DNA from: Streptomyces cathayae
GTDB lineage: Bacteria; Actinomycetota; Actinomycetes; Streptomycetales; Streptomycetaceae
Direction: 5' to 3'
Assembly: GCF_029760955.1 (NCBI RefSeq)
Contig: NZ_CP121682.1
Coordinates: forward strand, 1,302,001 to 1,366,000
Length of the DNA stretch: 64,000 bases
The translations under genes were made by a program, and so were the position numbers. Below are positions 33,981 to 42,462 of the stretch, piece after piece (within the stretch, counting starts at the first letter, position 1; each line of letters opens with the position of its first letter). The notes beneath the pieces are model-generated. The model saw only the letters and a program-made list of their open reading frames with translations. It was not told the origin of the DNA and made no database searches.

Positions 33981-34322
33981 CTTTGCTCACCCTCGCAGGG
34001 AACGATGGCCGTCCAGGAGGCGTCGCCCCTGATTGCGTCAAGAACAGAAATGATCACTCATGGCCACGGGCATCCTGCTGCCAGGCCCCTACCCCGGGCC
34101 CTCACGCAACGTGACGGCCAGGCAGTCCACTCGGGACGACACACCGCCCAAGTTCGAAGATCCCCGAAAGTTCGAGCCCCACAGTAACGGACAGCCGTCT
34201 CGCGCCGTACGGTCACCGATCGCCCAGGGTGTCGTCTCGGCCTTTCGTGAACTGCGCACGGACGGCCCGCTGTCAGTCCCCCTTCGTAGGCTGGTGTGAG
34301 ACACCTGAGACAGGAGGGCAAC
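33981..34322. other. Intergenic region between DUF6461 remnant and the 34323 gene
   Basis: This stretch of about 340 bases has no recognisable gene. It contains two near copies of aagttcgaa/aagttcgag at 34151-34178 and must hold the promoter of the downstream cassette, whose start is preceded by aggaggg. Confidence 0.4.
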
Positions 34323-35384
34323 GTGGCCCGCAACGGAATCAACAAGCGCGAGCTAGACAAGTGGGCGAGAAACGTCGTCAAGGAGACCAACAAGAGCCTG
34401 GAGCGCGCTCAACGACGGAACCCTCCTCGTGTGTCTGCCCAGCTCGATGCCACCGCCGGCGCGGTCCCCGGCGGTGAGACGACCGAGAGCAGCGGCTATC
34501 TGGCCCGGCTGCTGCTGTGGCTGGACAGCAGCGCGAAGCAGAACCCGTCGGCGTACATCAACGTCGCCCCCTTTGTTGAGGAACTCCAGCTAGAGGAAGA
34601 AGATCCGACCATCCTCGCTCTCCAACTGGAGCAGCACGGCCTGGTGGAGATCCTCCGTGCCATGGGAGATACCGGCACCCACGTCCATCTCACCGACCCA
34701 GGCCGCGTCGCCGTGCGTCAGCTGAAAGACCTGCAGAAGGACCGTGCCGCCCGGATCCGGCACACGATGGACGCCCTGCTGCGGTGGCTCTTCGACACCG
34801 CCAGCGACCAGACGCCCGTCAATCCGGCCCTGTTCCTCGCGACGCCCGGCTCGTACTTCGCCGGAACCGAGATCAGCGGGACCGAGCTGCACCAGGCGCT
34901 CGCATACCTGACAGAGCACAAGCTGATCGAACACATCGACACCGACCCCGCCACGGTCGCCATCACATCCCGGGGCGTCAGCTGCGCCCTGTCCGGAGGA
35001 AGCGTGCAGGACCACATCAACCAGCCCCGCCCCGGCACCACATACAACAACTACATGCCGAACGCCAAGGGCGTCATCATGGGCGAGCAGCAGCACTTCA
35101 CCCAGAACAACACCGACGGCGTCGACCCCACGCTGTTTGCCCAGCTCGCCGGATACATCGGCCAGGTCAGTACCACCCTGGGAATGTCCGACGCGGACCG
35201 CGTGGAGCTGGAGCGCGTCGCCCAGGACCTCCACACCGAGGCGACCTCGGGCAACCCTGAGCCGGGCCGCCTGCGTCAGTTCGCCACGCAGCTCAAGGAC
35301 AAGCTCCTGGAGGCCGGCACCACCATCGCGGCCACGATGGGAGTACAGATGGCTGATCAGGCCCTCGCCGGACTGATGCAGTAG
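34323..35384 (+). CDS. Hypothetical protein with winged-helix-like segments and an Asn/Gln-rich linker
   Basis: GTG 34323, with aggagg seven bases upstream, gives 353 residues. The basic N-terminus (INKRELDKWARNVVKETNKS) is followed by two similar helical units that look like paired winged helices (PTILALQLEQHGLVEILRAM and TELHQALAYLTEHKLIEHID). A turn-rich Asn/Gln linker follows (TTYNNYMPNAKGVIMGEQQH), then a helical C-terminal domain (GQVSTTLGMSDADRVELERV). Linkers of this G..N/Q type recur in modular conflict-system proteins. No family is assigned. It heads a three-gene operon with an AlbA_2 protein. Confidence 0.65.
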   Translation: MARNGINKRELDKWARNVVKETNKSLERAQRRNPPRVSAQLDATAGAVPGGETTESSGYLARLLLWLDSSAKQNPSAYINVAPFVEELQLEEEDPTILALQLEQHGLVEILRAMGDTGTHVHLTDPGRVAVRQLKDLQKDRAARIRHTMDALLRWLFDTASDQTPVNPALFLATPGSYFAGTEISGTELHQALAYLTEHKLIEHIDTDPATVAITSRGVSCALSGGSVQDHINQPRPGTTYNNYMPNAKGVIMGEQQHFTQNNTDGVDPTLFAQLAGYIGQVSTTLGMSDADRVELERVAQDLHTEATSGNPEPGRLRQFATQLKDKLLEAGTTIAATMGVQMADQALAGLMQ

Positions 35385-35450
35385 CCGCTTCCAGCACCAC
35401 CACGGGCCCGGGGGTCAGCCATGACGCCCGGGCCCGGTGAAAGAGGAACA

Positions 35451-35684
35451 GTGAAGGAAGAGACCGCCGAACAGAACCGCTATTGGCGCGCGATGTGCGC
35501 GCTCCCCGCAGCGAGCCGGGAACCTGCTACCGCCGGGCACGCTGTCTTCTGGGACGTCACCGAAAAGATCCTCAAGGAGCACGCACCTGCCGATGGTCCT
35601 GAACCCTCTTGTCAGGGGTGCGGCAAGCGCTGGCCGTGCGAGATAGCCGAGTCCGCCATGAAGCAGGTCGGGGTGTGGTCGTGA
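35451..35684 (+). CDS. Small cysteine-motif protein
   Basis: GTG 35451 (agagga upstream) gives 77 residues. The C-terminal half has CQGCGKRWPC, a possible zinc-binding knuckle. Its stop overlaps the next gene in GTGA, so it is co-translated with the AlbA_2 protein. Small proteins with this CxxC...WPC layout are common in Streptomyces accessory regions; their function is unknown. Confidence 0.6.
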   Translation: MKEETAEQNRYWRAMCALPAASREPATAGHAVFWDVTEKILKEHAPADGPEPSCQGCGKRWPCEIAESAMKQVGVWS

Positions 35685-37081
35685 GCACCCCCATGCCGCC
35701 GTCGGAACCACCGCTACTGCCAGTGCTCCCGCTCACCCCCCGGCGTAGCCTGCTCGAGAGCATGAACCGTGACGATGCGCCTGGTTCGGCACCACACGGT
35801 ACTGGGAGAGGGGAGCCGGGCATGGCGAACGGCGGGCAGATGGAGACGGCTGCACTGGTGGCGATGCTCAGCGAGCGCGCCTTGGTGAAGGTCAAGCTGG
35901 CCCTGGTCGCGGACGCACAACAGTGGCGACTGCACCATGGCCAGGTCACCTTGGACGACGACGCCCCACTGAAGGATCGAGCCTGGCGCTACAGCACGGC
36001 AACCTTTCTGGAGCTGCGCCTGCCCGGCCCGACGGTCGCCGCGCTGCTGCGGGGCGACGACCAGGACGTCCACGGCCTTCGCGTCGTCTCCCCCGACCCG
36101 GTGTCCTCCAGCGCCTCCACCTATCGGCTGCGCGGCCAGGAAGAGTGGGGCCGGGTGACCACGCCATGGCCGCGCACCGAGTGGACCATCAACCGGGACA
36201 CCAGCGCTCCCCAGCCCGGCCACGGCCTACTGGTCGGGGGCGGCCCTTCCTTTCTGAACTTCGACCAAGCGCTTAACGCCTTCCTTCACCAGCGCCCCCA
36301 CGACAGCACCGCGGGCCGTGCGGACCTGTGGCGTATCGTCCTGCCGCAGCGTGCGGGCTGGTTTGCGCAGATCACCATCGGGCCCGACCTGCTGACGGCC
36401 GTCGTTGACGGTGAGGCCCTGAACGGCGCGGTACTGGAGCTGAGCTGGGCGGCGGGCAACCAGTCCCAGTCCGTCGACGGTGCCGACACCTACCGCTTTC
36501 CGCTGCCCCATGGACTCGCCCACGAGAGCCTGTTGATGCTCCGCCGCGAGGACCAGTGGCTGGACTGGCGCAGCTTCCCGGCTCCCACATACGGGCGTGC
36601 CCGCGACGCCTCGGTCGTCTGGGAGCAGCCCGGACCTGAGCTGGACATCCTCCTGGCGAACGGAGAGGGACAGTACCTGGAGTGCAAACGGGAGGTCCCG
36701 GAGGGCGACTCACGGAAGAAGATGCTCAAAACCATCGCCGCCTTCGCATCGCAGGACGGCGGCACCGTCCTCATCGGCGTCCGAGACGACCTGCAGGTCG
36801 TGGGCCTGCCCGAGGGAGCGAACGTCGACAAGCAGGTCCTCCAGGTCGTCGGCATGATCCGCGACAACCTGGAGCCGGTGCCGGCCTACGAAACACGCGT
36901 GATCGACCACGACGGAAAGACGGTCCTTGCTATCGAAGTCTCCGGTGGGGGCCAGATGTACGCCTACCGCGACGGACAGCGCGCGGAGTTCTACGTCCGC
37001 GTCGGCCCGAACACGGTGCCCGCACGCCACCATGAGATCGCCGCCGGATTCCGGCAGGCTCCGACCGTCGCAACGTTCTGA
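35681..37081 (+). CDS. AlbA_2/Schlafen-type DNA-binding protein with large N-terminal domain
   Basis: This 466-residue protein starts at GTG 35681, overlapping the previous stop. Residues ~325-440 are an AlbA_2 (Schlafen-like) domain: GEGQYLECKREVPEGDSRKK, TIAAFASQDGGTVLIGVRDD, VVGLPEGANVDKQVLQVVGM and the VLAIEVSGGGQMYAYRDGQR strands. The N-terminal ~320 residues are of unknown fold. AlbA_2 proteins occur as regulators and in defence systems. No helicase or protease domain is fused. Confidence 0.75.
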   Translation: MSTPMPPSEPPLLPVLPLTPRRSLLESMNRDDAPGSAPHGTGRGEPGMANGGQMETAALVAMLSERALVKVKLALVADAQQWRLHHGQVTLDDDAPLKDRAWRYSTATFLELRLPGPTVAALLRGDDQDVHGLRVVSPDPVSSSASTYRLRGQEEWGRVTTPWPRTEWTINRDTSAPQPGHGLLVGGGPSFLNFDQALNAFLHQRPHDSTAGRADLWRIVLPQRAGWFAQITIGPDLLTAVVDGEALNGAVLELSWAAGNQSQSVDGADTYRFPLPHGLAHESLLMLRREDQWLDWRSFPAPTYGRARDASVVWEQPGPELDILLANGEGQYLECKREVPEGDSRKKMLKTIAAFASQDGGTVLIGVRDDLQVVGLPEGANVDKQVLQVVGMIRDNLEPVPAYETRVIDHDGKTVLAIEVSGGGQMYAYRDGQRAEFYVRVGPNTVPARHHEIAAGFRQAPTVATF

Positions 37082-37139
37082 GAGCCGCCGCACCGGCGAC
37101 GGCGCATGTCGACCGCACCCGGTGCGGTCGACATCGCGC

Positions 37140-37343
37140 TCACCAGTCGTCGGGGGCGCTGCCCACCCACGCGATCGGCTCGCCGTCGCTGTTGTGGCCC
37201 CAGTGCGGTTCCTCCAGCGAGGTCTCGTGCCCTTCGTCCAGGACGCAGATCTGTCCCCAGCGGCCGTGCTTGCCCGAGCAGATCCGGATTAGCACGGCCG
37301 CTTCGCCGTCGTGCACCGTGAAGATGGGACGGTCGCAGCCCGG
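37140..37343 (-). CDS. Short frame, hypothetical (possibly a fragment)
   Basis: The minus strand reads VHDGEAAVLIRICSGKHGRW, GQICVLDEGHETSLEEPHWG and HNSDGEPIAWVGSAPDDW to the stop. This is coherent protein-like sequence with Trp and His, but it lacks a clear start: the upstream segment (RRRCRPGCDRP) leads into antisense of the OLD gene. It may be a real small protein of about 60 residues starting at GTG 37317, or the tail of a lost gene. Confidence 0.35.
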   Translation of the reverse strand, partial: PGCDRPIFTVHDGEAAVLIRICSGKHGRWGQICVLDEGHETSLEEPHWGHNSDGEPIAWVGSAPDDW

Positions 37344-37479
37344 ACGACACCGCCGCCGAACTCGGTGAGCAGTGGCCGAAGTTTCCGCATGCCCGCGTGG
37401 TCTTGTGTTGCTGAACCTCAGCAGCGTGGTCACACCGGCCTCTACGATGTTCGTTCGGCTGAACCATCTCTGGAGCACC

Positions 37480-39699
37480 ATGCGCCTTGAGCACATCAGA
37501 ATCGACAACTTCCGTGGCCTGAGCCGTGTGGACATGTCGTTCTCCCGATTCGGGTGCCTGATCGGCGAGAACAACGCCGGGAAGTCGTCGGTGTTCCAGG
37601 CGCTCAACATGTTCCTGCGTTCCGGCTCGGCTGCCCAGACCGACTTTCTGAACCCTGTGCGCCCGGTCCGCATCCAGTTGACGTTCGCCGAAATCAGCGA
37701 TGCCGACCTGCAGCGTCTGGAGGAAGGCCACCGATCCCGCATTGAGGGAGAGATCCACGAGGGGCGCCTGACCCTGGCCCGTACCTACACCGGGCCGGGC
37801 AAAGGCGCCGTGTGGCTGGTCAAGAAGGTGCCCAGCGACCCCCGCTTCCATAGGAAGGTCCTCGAGGAGGTCATCAAACCCAAGATCCCCCCGGAGGAGC
37901 TTGCGGAGAACGTCCGGCACACCTACCCGCAGATCTACGAGAAGCTGTCCGGAAAGATCACGCGTGTTGCAGTCAGACGGGAGTGGGAGGAACTCGTCTC
38001 CGCTCTCACCGGCGACGACTACGTAACGGGCGACGAGCCGCTGAAGACGGGCATGGACAAGTCGGTCGCTGCACTGCTGCCGGAGCCGATCTACATCCCG
38101 GCCGTGAAGGAACTCAACGACGACGTCAAGACCGGCTCCACGGCAACGTTCGGGCGGCTGTTATCCATCCTGTTCGAAGACATTGAGCACCAACTCCCCG
38201 AGCTTGAGTCCTCCTTCGATCAGCTGCGCAAGCAGCTCAACGTGGTGAAGGACGAGGACGGCAAAGAGAGGGACAAGCGGCTGCCCGAGGTGCGCCAGAT
38301 CGAGTCGCTGATCCAGCGCAATCTGCAGGAGTCCTTCCCCCTCGCCAGCGTGCGCCTGGAGATCCCCCCGCCGCGGCTGCGCAGCCTGCTGGAGGAGGCG
38401 GAGATTGCTGTTAACGACGGCATCAGCGGGCCGTTCAAGACCAAGGGAGACGGGCTGCGCCGCTCGGTGGCGTTCGCCATTCTGCGCGCCTACGTGGACC
38501 TGAAGACCGCTCGGCCTGCCCGGCCCGACAGTGCCCAGCAGCCCTGCCTCCTGCTGTTCGAGGAGCCCGAGGTCTTTCTCCACCCACGCGCCCAGCGCAA
38601 GCTCTTCGAGGCCCTGGCGGTCTTCGCCACTTACAACGACGTCCTGGTCAGCACGCACTCATCCGCCTTCTTCGCGCCCGGGGCCACGGGCACATTTGTG
38701 AAGGTGGTCAAGGACCACTCGTTGACCCCGCCGACCAGCCGAGCCTGCGTGATCGATCTGTCCGACATGGACGCCCGGGACCAGTTCGAGATCATCACGC
38801 ACGAGAACAACGAGGCGGCGTTCTTCGCCAGCTCCGTGCTGCTCGTGGAAGGCCCGAGCGACCACATCCTCATCCCGCATATCGCGCGCACTCTGAATCC
38901 GGCGTGGGACTTCGACAAGCACGGAGCGGCGATCGCCCGGGTCGAGGGCAAGGGCAGCATCGCGCGGTACCGCAACTTCTTCCGCCGCTTCGACATGCGG
39001 GTCGCGGTCGTCGCAGATCTGGACGCGGTGCTGGACGGCTTCGACAAGCTGGGCGCCAGCCGCAACTGCCATGAGCTGCGTGACCGGGTGGTGTCCCGGG
39101 TCAACGAGCTGGTGGCGAAGGAAGACGGCGAGGTGCCGGGCAGCACCCTGAAAAGCATGCGGTCCAGCGGTTCCGTGCGAGAGCTGTGGCGGCAGGCTCA
39201 GCGCAAGCGCGAGGAGCACTCCCAGGGACTGTGCGCGTTCGAGGAGCTGGACGCCGCAGTCAGCGCCTTCTTCGCCCGCTCCACCTCGGGCGCCGCACGG
39301 CGGATCCTCGAAGAGGCCCTGGACCCGAAGCTTAAGAAGATGAAGCTGGAACTGTTGGGGATGCTGCGCCAAGAGGACATCTACGTGTGGGAGCACGGGG
39401 CTATCGAGGCCTACTACCCTCTGCGGGAGACGAACGAGTCAAACAAGAAGAACGATCGAGCGCGCCGGTTCTGCGAGGATCACATCACCCCAGACGACAT
39501 CCGTGGTCTGGATGTCTTCAAGGAGTCGGCTGTCTGCGAGTTTGATCTCATCTTCGAAGCCTTCTTCGGATCCTCGGCGCTGGATGCCGCGCCTCAGCTC
39601 CCCTCGCAGGGGGTTTCTGGCGCATCGGTGGCGGAACCGGCTGCCGAAGTGGATATGCCGCGACCGGATGACCGGCTGGCCCCTTACCCCGCGGGCTGA
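37480..39699 (+). CDS. OLD-family ATP-dependent nuclease (AAA + TOPRIM)
   Basis: ATG 37480 gives 739 residues; upstream codons in the frame show no conservation. The AAA ATPase has Walker A GENNAGKSS at 29-37, a KTKGDGLRRSVAFAI signature-like segment, Walker B LLLFEEPEVFLHPRAQ and the VLVSTHSSAFF His switch near 390. The TOPRIM nuclease follows: VLLVEGPSDHILIPHIA near 456, and the DLDAVLDG acidic motif near 509. OLD nucleases cleave DNA and act in phage defence (P2 Old, Gabija GajA). No UvrD-like helicase partner is adjacent, so this is not a Gabija pair. Confidence 0.85.
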   Translation: MRLEHIRIDNFRGLSRVDMSFSRFGCLIGENNAGKSSVFQALNMFLRSGSAAQTDFLNPVRPVRIQLTFAEISDADLQRLEEGHRSRIEGEIHEGRLTLARTYTGPGKGAVWLVKKVPSDPRFHRKVLEEVIKPKIPPEELAENVRHTYPQIYEKLSGKITRVAVRREWEELVSALTGDDYVTGDEPLKTGMDKSVAALLPEPIYIPAVKELNDDVKTGSTATFGRLLSILFEDIEHQLPELESSFDQLRKQLNVVKDEDGKERDKRLPEVRQIESLIQRNLQESFPLASVRLEIPPPRLRSLLEEAEIAVNDGISGPFKTKGDGLRRSVAFAILRAYVDLKTARPARPDSAQQPCLLLFEEPEVFLHPRAQRKLFEALAVFATYNDVLVSTHSSAFFAPGATGTFVKVVKDHSLTPPTSRACVIDLSDMDARDQFEIITHENNEAAFFASSVLLVEGPSDHILIPHIARTLNPAWDFDKHGAAIARVEGKGSIARYRNFFRRFDMRVAVVADLDAVLDGFDKLGASRNCHELRDRVVSRVNELVAKEDGEVPGSTLKSMRSSGSVRELWRQAQRKREEHSQGLCAFEELDAAVSAFFARSTSGAARRILEEALDPKLKKMKLELLGMLRQEDIYVWEHGAIEAYYPLRETNESNKKNDRARRFCEDHITPDDIRGLDVFKESAVCEFDLIFEAFFGSSALDAAPQLPSQGVSGASVAEPAAEVDMPRPDDRLAPYPAG

Positions 39700-40224
39700 C
39701 CAGACGTGGTCGATGGATGGTGAAGGCGCCGTGCTCCTCCTCTGGTTGGAAGGGCGGCGCCAGCGGGAGACGGCGATGTGAGGGAATCAGTTCCCCCGGG
39801 GAGTCCGCCCCGAAGGGCCGAGGGTCAGGATGTGAGTCTGTGGAGCCCATCGGCCGAATGTAGTGGTAGAAGGGGCTCCCGCTTTCAGGGCTTCCCAACC
39901 TCACGATTCCGAGCCGCTCCCGCCCGAAGTTGGCCGGCTGTTGGAGCTTGTCGGTGACGCAACCTGTACGGGCGCCGACCACTCAACTCGCAGCTACGTC
40001 AGCGGCCGGGCGCGCCGGAGGTCCAGAAGCGTGGGCGGCAGGCCAAGAGCATTCATCGCCTTGTCGATGGTCGGCTTCATCGGGTTGCCGGCGAGCAGCG
40101 GGCTGATCGCCGCTGCTGCCTGAAGCAGTGCCACCGGGACCCATAGACGCTCCGGGGTGATGTCCGCCTCACCAGGCCCGATGTTCGATCAGATCCGCGC
40201 TCATGATCGATAGGAATACGGCTT
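39700..40224. other. Gap with one minus-strand coding remnant
   Basis: No intact gene is present. The minus strand at 39994-40185 reads ADITPERLWVPVALLQAAAA, ISPLLAGNPMKPTIDKAMNA and LGLPPTLLDLRRARP before a stop. This looks like the C-terminus of a lost enzyme with no start codon. The family is not recognised. Confidence 0.4.
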
Positions 40225-40640
40225 CTAACGGTCAGGAGCCTCGCCCGCCCGGCCTTCTGGGAGGCCGGGCGGGCAGCCGAGAAGCGATGCTAGGACTTCG
40301 GCCATTGCAAGCAAAGTCGGGTCCGAGTAAGCCGGTCCCACAAGCTGCACGCCGATCGGGAGCCCATCCACGTTTTGTGCAACAGGTACGACCAGGCTGG
40401 GCAGACCGACGTGATTGGTGAGGTTGGCCCAGCTGGTCTGGTCGAAGAAACTCCGTTCGACGCCGTCGACCACGAGGGTGCGGCTGCTGGCCGAGATCGC
40501 CGGGGTGGGGGCCGCTGGGGTGATGAGGACATCGTGCTCGGCTTCGGCGAAGAACCGCTGCCAGGTCTCCCGAAGCCAGAGGCGCTCTTCGTTGGCGCGG
40601 AGCCAGGCTCGGTGCGTCTGCGTCCGGTGGCGGCGAAGCC
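40225..40640 (-). pseudogene. Amidase (GatA-like family), C-terminal fragment
   Basis: The minus frame carries the last ~135 residues of an amidase-signature enzyme: RLWLRETWQRFFAEAEHDVL, ITPAAPTPAIS, then the LTNHVGLPSLVVPVAQNVDG and LPIGVQLVGPAYSDPTLLAM blocks. The Ser-Ser-Lys catalytic region would be upstream and is missing; homology starts abruptly near 40635. At that point plus-strand coding sequence begins, so this is a rearrangement junction. Confidence 0.7.
40243..40274 (-). terminator. GC-rich hairpin at the amidase 3' end
   Basis: A perfect 13-bp stem (gcccgcccggcct / aggccgggcgggc) with a 6-base loop overlaps the end of the amidase frame. It is a likely terminator for the minus strand. 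Confidence 0.55.
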
Positions 40641-40772
40641 GCCCGCGTCCGCGTGGTCGGCTACCGCAACCCAGGCCGCCCCCTGCCCTCCGCCGACCTG
40701 CTGGAGTACTGCGGCATGTCCGCCGCCGCACTCACCGACCAGGCGCTCTCGATGCTGAAGGAGCCGCGATGA
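40641..40772 (+). pseudogene. C-terminal remnant of an unknown gene upstream of the dioxygenase
   Basis: The plus frame ending at 40772 reads RVRVVGYRNPGRPLPSADLL, EYCGMSAAALTDQALSMLKE and PR, and overlaps the next ATG (ATGA), so it once headed the same operon. It has lost its 5' part at the junction near 40635. The family is not certain. Confidence 0.4.
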
Positions 40773-41598
40773 CTACCCCGCTCGCACCCGACCCTGAGCA
40801 GCTGGCCGCCTTCGACCGCGACGGCCTGCTCATCCTGCGCGGCGCCCTCGACCCCAAGGTCCGCGACCGCGCGGCCGAGGCCGCAGGCCGACTCCTCGCC
40901 ACGGACCGGACCTCGGGCCGGACCGCTCGGTCGACGGCAAGGACGGCTTCCGCGGCGTCGTCGCCAACCCGGCCGTGCTGCCCACGCCCATCGCGCTGCT
41001 CAGCCCCAACATCCATCTGCTGTCGAGCAACCTGATCTCCATGCCGTCCCGGCACGGATGGCACCGCGGCATGTCCTCCACTGTGACCGACCTCGGCGTC
41101 GAGTACACGCCCCGCCTGGCGATCAAGGTGGCGTACTTCCTCACCGTCCCAGGCCCGGATGCCGGGCTCACGATGTTCGTGCCCGGCAGCCACACCCGCA
41201 CCGGACCCGTCACCGTCCCCCAGGGGGACATCGACCCGCCCGGCGCGATCACTCCGGACATCGGCCCGTACGACGTGGTGCTCTTCGAGAACCGCACCTG
41301 GCACGCCGGCGGCCTCAACCGCTCCGGACACGAGCGGCTGGCCGTGATGATGCAGTACGGCTTCCGGTGGCTCAACGCGGTCGACGACCCCGACCTCGCC
41401 CTCCTCGACCGGCCGGACCTCGACGCCGTCGAGCGGCAGCCCCCCGGCGCCCGCGACCGCCGCCCCGACGACTCCGTCGCCCGCGAGGGCTCCGGTGCCC
41501 GCCCCCTCACCGACTGGTGGCAGCACCCGACCGGCGCCCCGGCTCGTCGACCGATCACCCGACCCCGACCGCACCACCGCGGGAGACTGGACCCGTGA
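40769..41598 (+). pseudogene. Phytanoyl-CoA-dioxygenase-like (PhyH) gene, frameshifted and lacking an iron ligand
   Basis: ATG 40769 opens PEQLAAFDRDGLLILRGALD. After LLATDRTSG, at about 40915, the sense continues in another frame: DRSVDGKDGFRGVVANPAVL, ISMPSRHGWHRG, then LAIKVAYFLTVPGPDAG and WHAGGLNRSGHERLAVMMQY. The Fe(II) 2-His-1-Asp motif is normally HxD (WHRDM); here it is WHRGM, so the Asp is gone. Two independent lesions argue for a dead gene. It lies in an operon with the methyltransferase that follows (GTGA overlap). Confidence 0.7.
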
Positions 41599-42407
41599 CC
41601 TCCTCCACCCCCTCGCACCCGCCCGGAGAGCCGTTCGCGTCCACCGTGCCGTACTACGCCGCCTTCCGGCCCCGCTACGCGCCCGAGTTCTCCACCCTGC
41701 TCGCCGAGCGCTTCGGCCTGGACGGCACCCAGCGCGTCCTCGATCTCGGCGCAGGACCCGGCACCATCGCCCTCGACCTCGCCCCGCGCGTCGGCGAGGT
41801 CATCGCCGTCGACCCCGAGAAGGGCATGCTCGACGAGGGCCGCCGCCTGGCCGCCGAGCACGGCATCACCAACATCACCTGGCGCGAGGGCGACTCCACC
41901 CTCCTCCCGGCGATGGACATCGGGCCCGTGCTGCTCGCCGTCCTGGGCGCGGCGTACCACTGGATGGACCGCGACCGGGTCGCCCGGGACCTCGACCGGA
42001 TCATCGAGCCGGGCGGAGCGGTCGTCCTCGCCTCCCGCGGCGCCCCCGGCGACCTCGAGCCCGCCCCCTGGCGGCGGGTCGTCGACGAGGTCCGCACCCG
42101 CCACCTCGGTCCCGAGCGCCGCGCCGGCTCCGGCGCCTGCTCCCCTCCCGGGGAACGCCACCAGGATGTCCTCGCCCGCGGCCCGTTCTCCCGGGTCGAC
42201 ACCGCGCGCTGGGAGCACACCCTGACCCGCACCGTGGACGAGGTCATCGGCTGGGTCTTCAGCCTCTCCTACTCGAGCCCCGCCCGGCTCGGCGCGAAGA
42301 AGGACGCCTTCGAGCAGGACCTGCGCGCGGCGCTGCTCGCCTTCGCCCCGTCCGGCCGGTTCGACGGGGTGATCCACACCGAGGCGGTCATCGCCACCAG
42401 GCCGTAA
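41595..42407 (+). CDS. Class I SAM-dependent methyltransferase
   Basis: GTG 41595 overlaps the dioxygenase stop and gives 270 residues. Motif I is RVLDLGAGPGTIALDLAPRV, motif II EVIAVDPEKGMLDEGR, and there is an AAYHWMDRDRVARDLDRI loop and IIEPGGAVVLASRG. It is of the Methyltransf_11 / trans-aconitate-like type. The frame is intact, although its operon partner upstream is broken. The partnership with a PhyH enzyme suggests lost small-molecule biosynthesis. Confidence 0.85.
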   Translation: MTSSTPSHPPGEPFASTVPYYAAFRPRYAPEFSTLLAERFGLDGTQRVLDLGAGPGTIALDLAPRVGEVIAVDPEKGMLDEGRRLAAEHGITNITWREGDSTLLPAMDIGPVLLAVLGAAYHWMDRDRVARDLDRIIEPGGAVVLASRGAPGDLEPAPWRRVVDEVRTRHLGPERRAGSGACSPPGERHQDVLARGPFSRVDTARWEHTLTRTVDEVIGWVFSLSYSSPARLGAKKDAFEQDLRAALLAFAPSGRFDGVIHTEAVIATRP

Positions 42408-42462
42408 CCCAACCTGGGTCGGCTCGGGCATACGGTCCGCGTAACAGCACTCAGGATCTTAG

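Noticed and set aside
37480..39699. Gabija (GajA-GajB) defence pair
   Set aside because: The OLD nuclease fits GajA loosely, but no UvrD-like helicase gene follows; the next sequence is non-coding or remnant.
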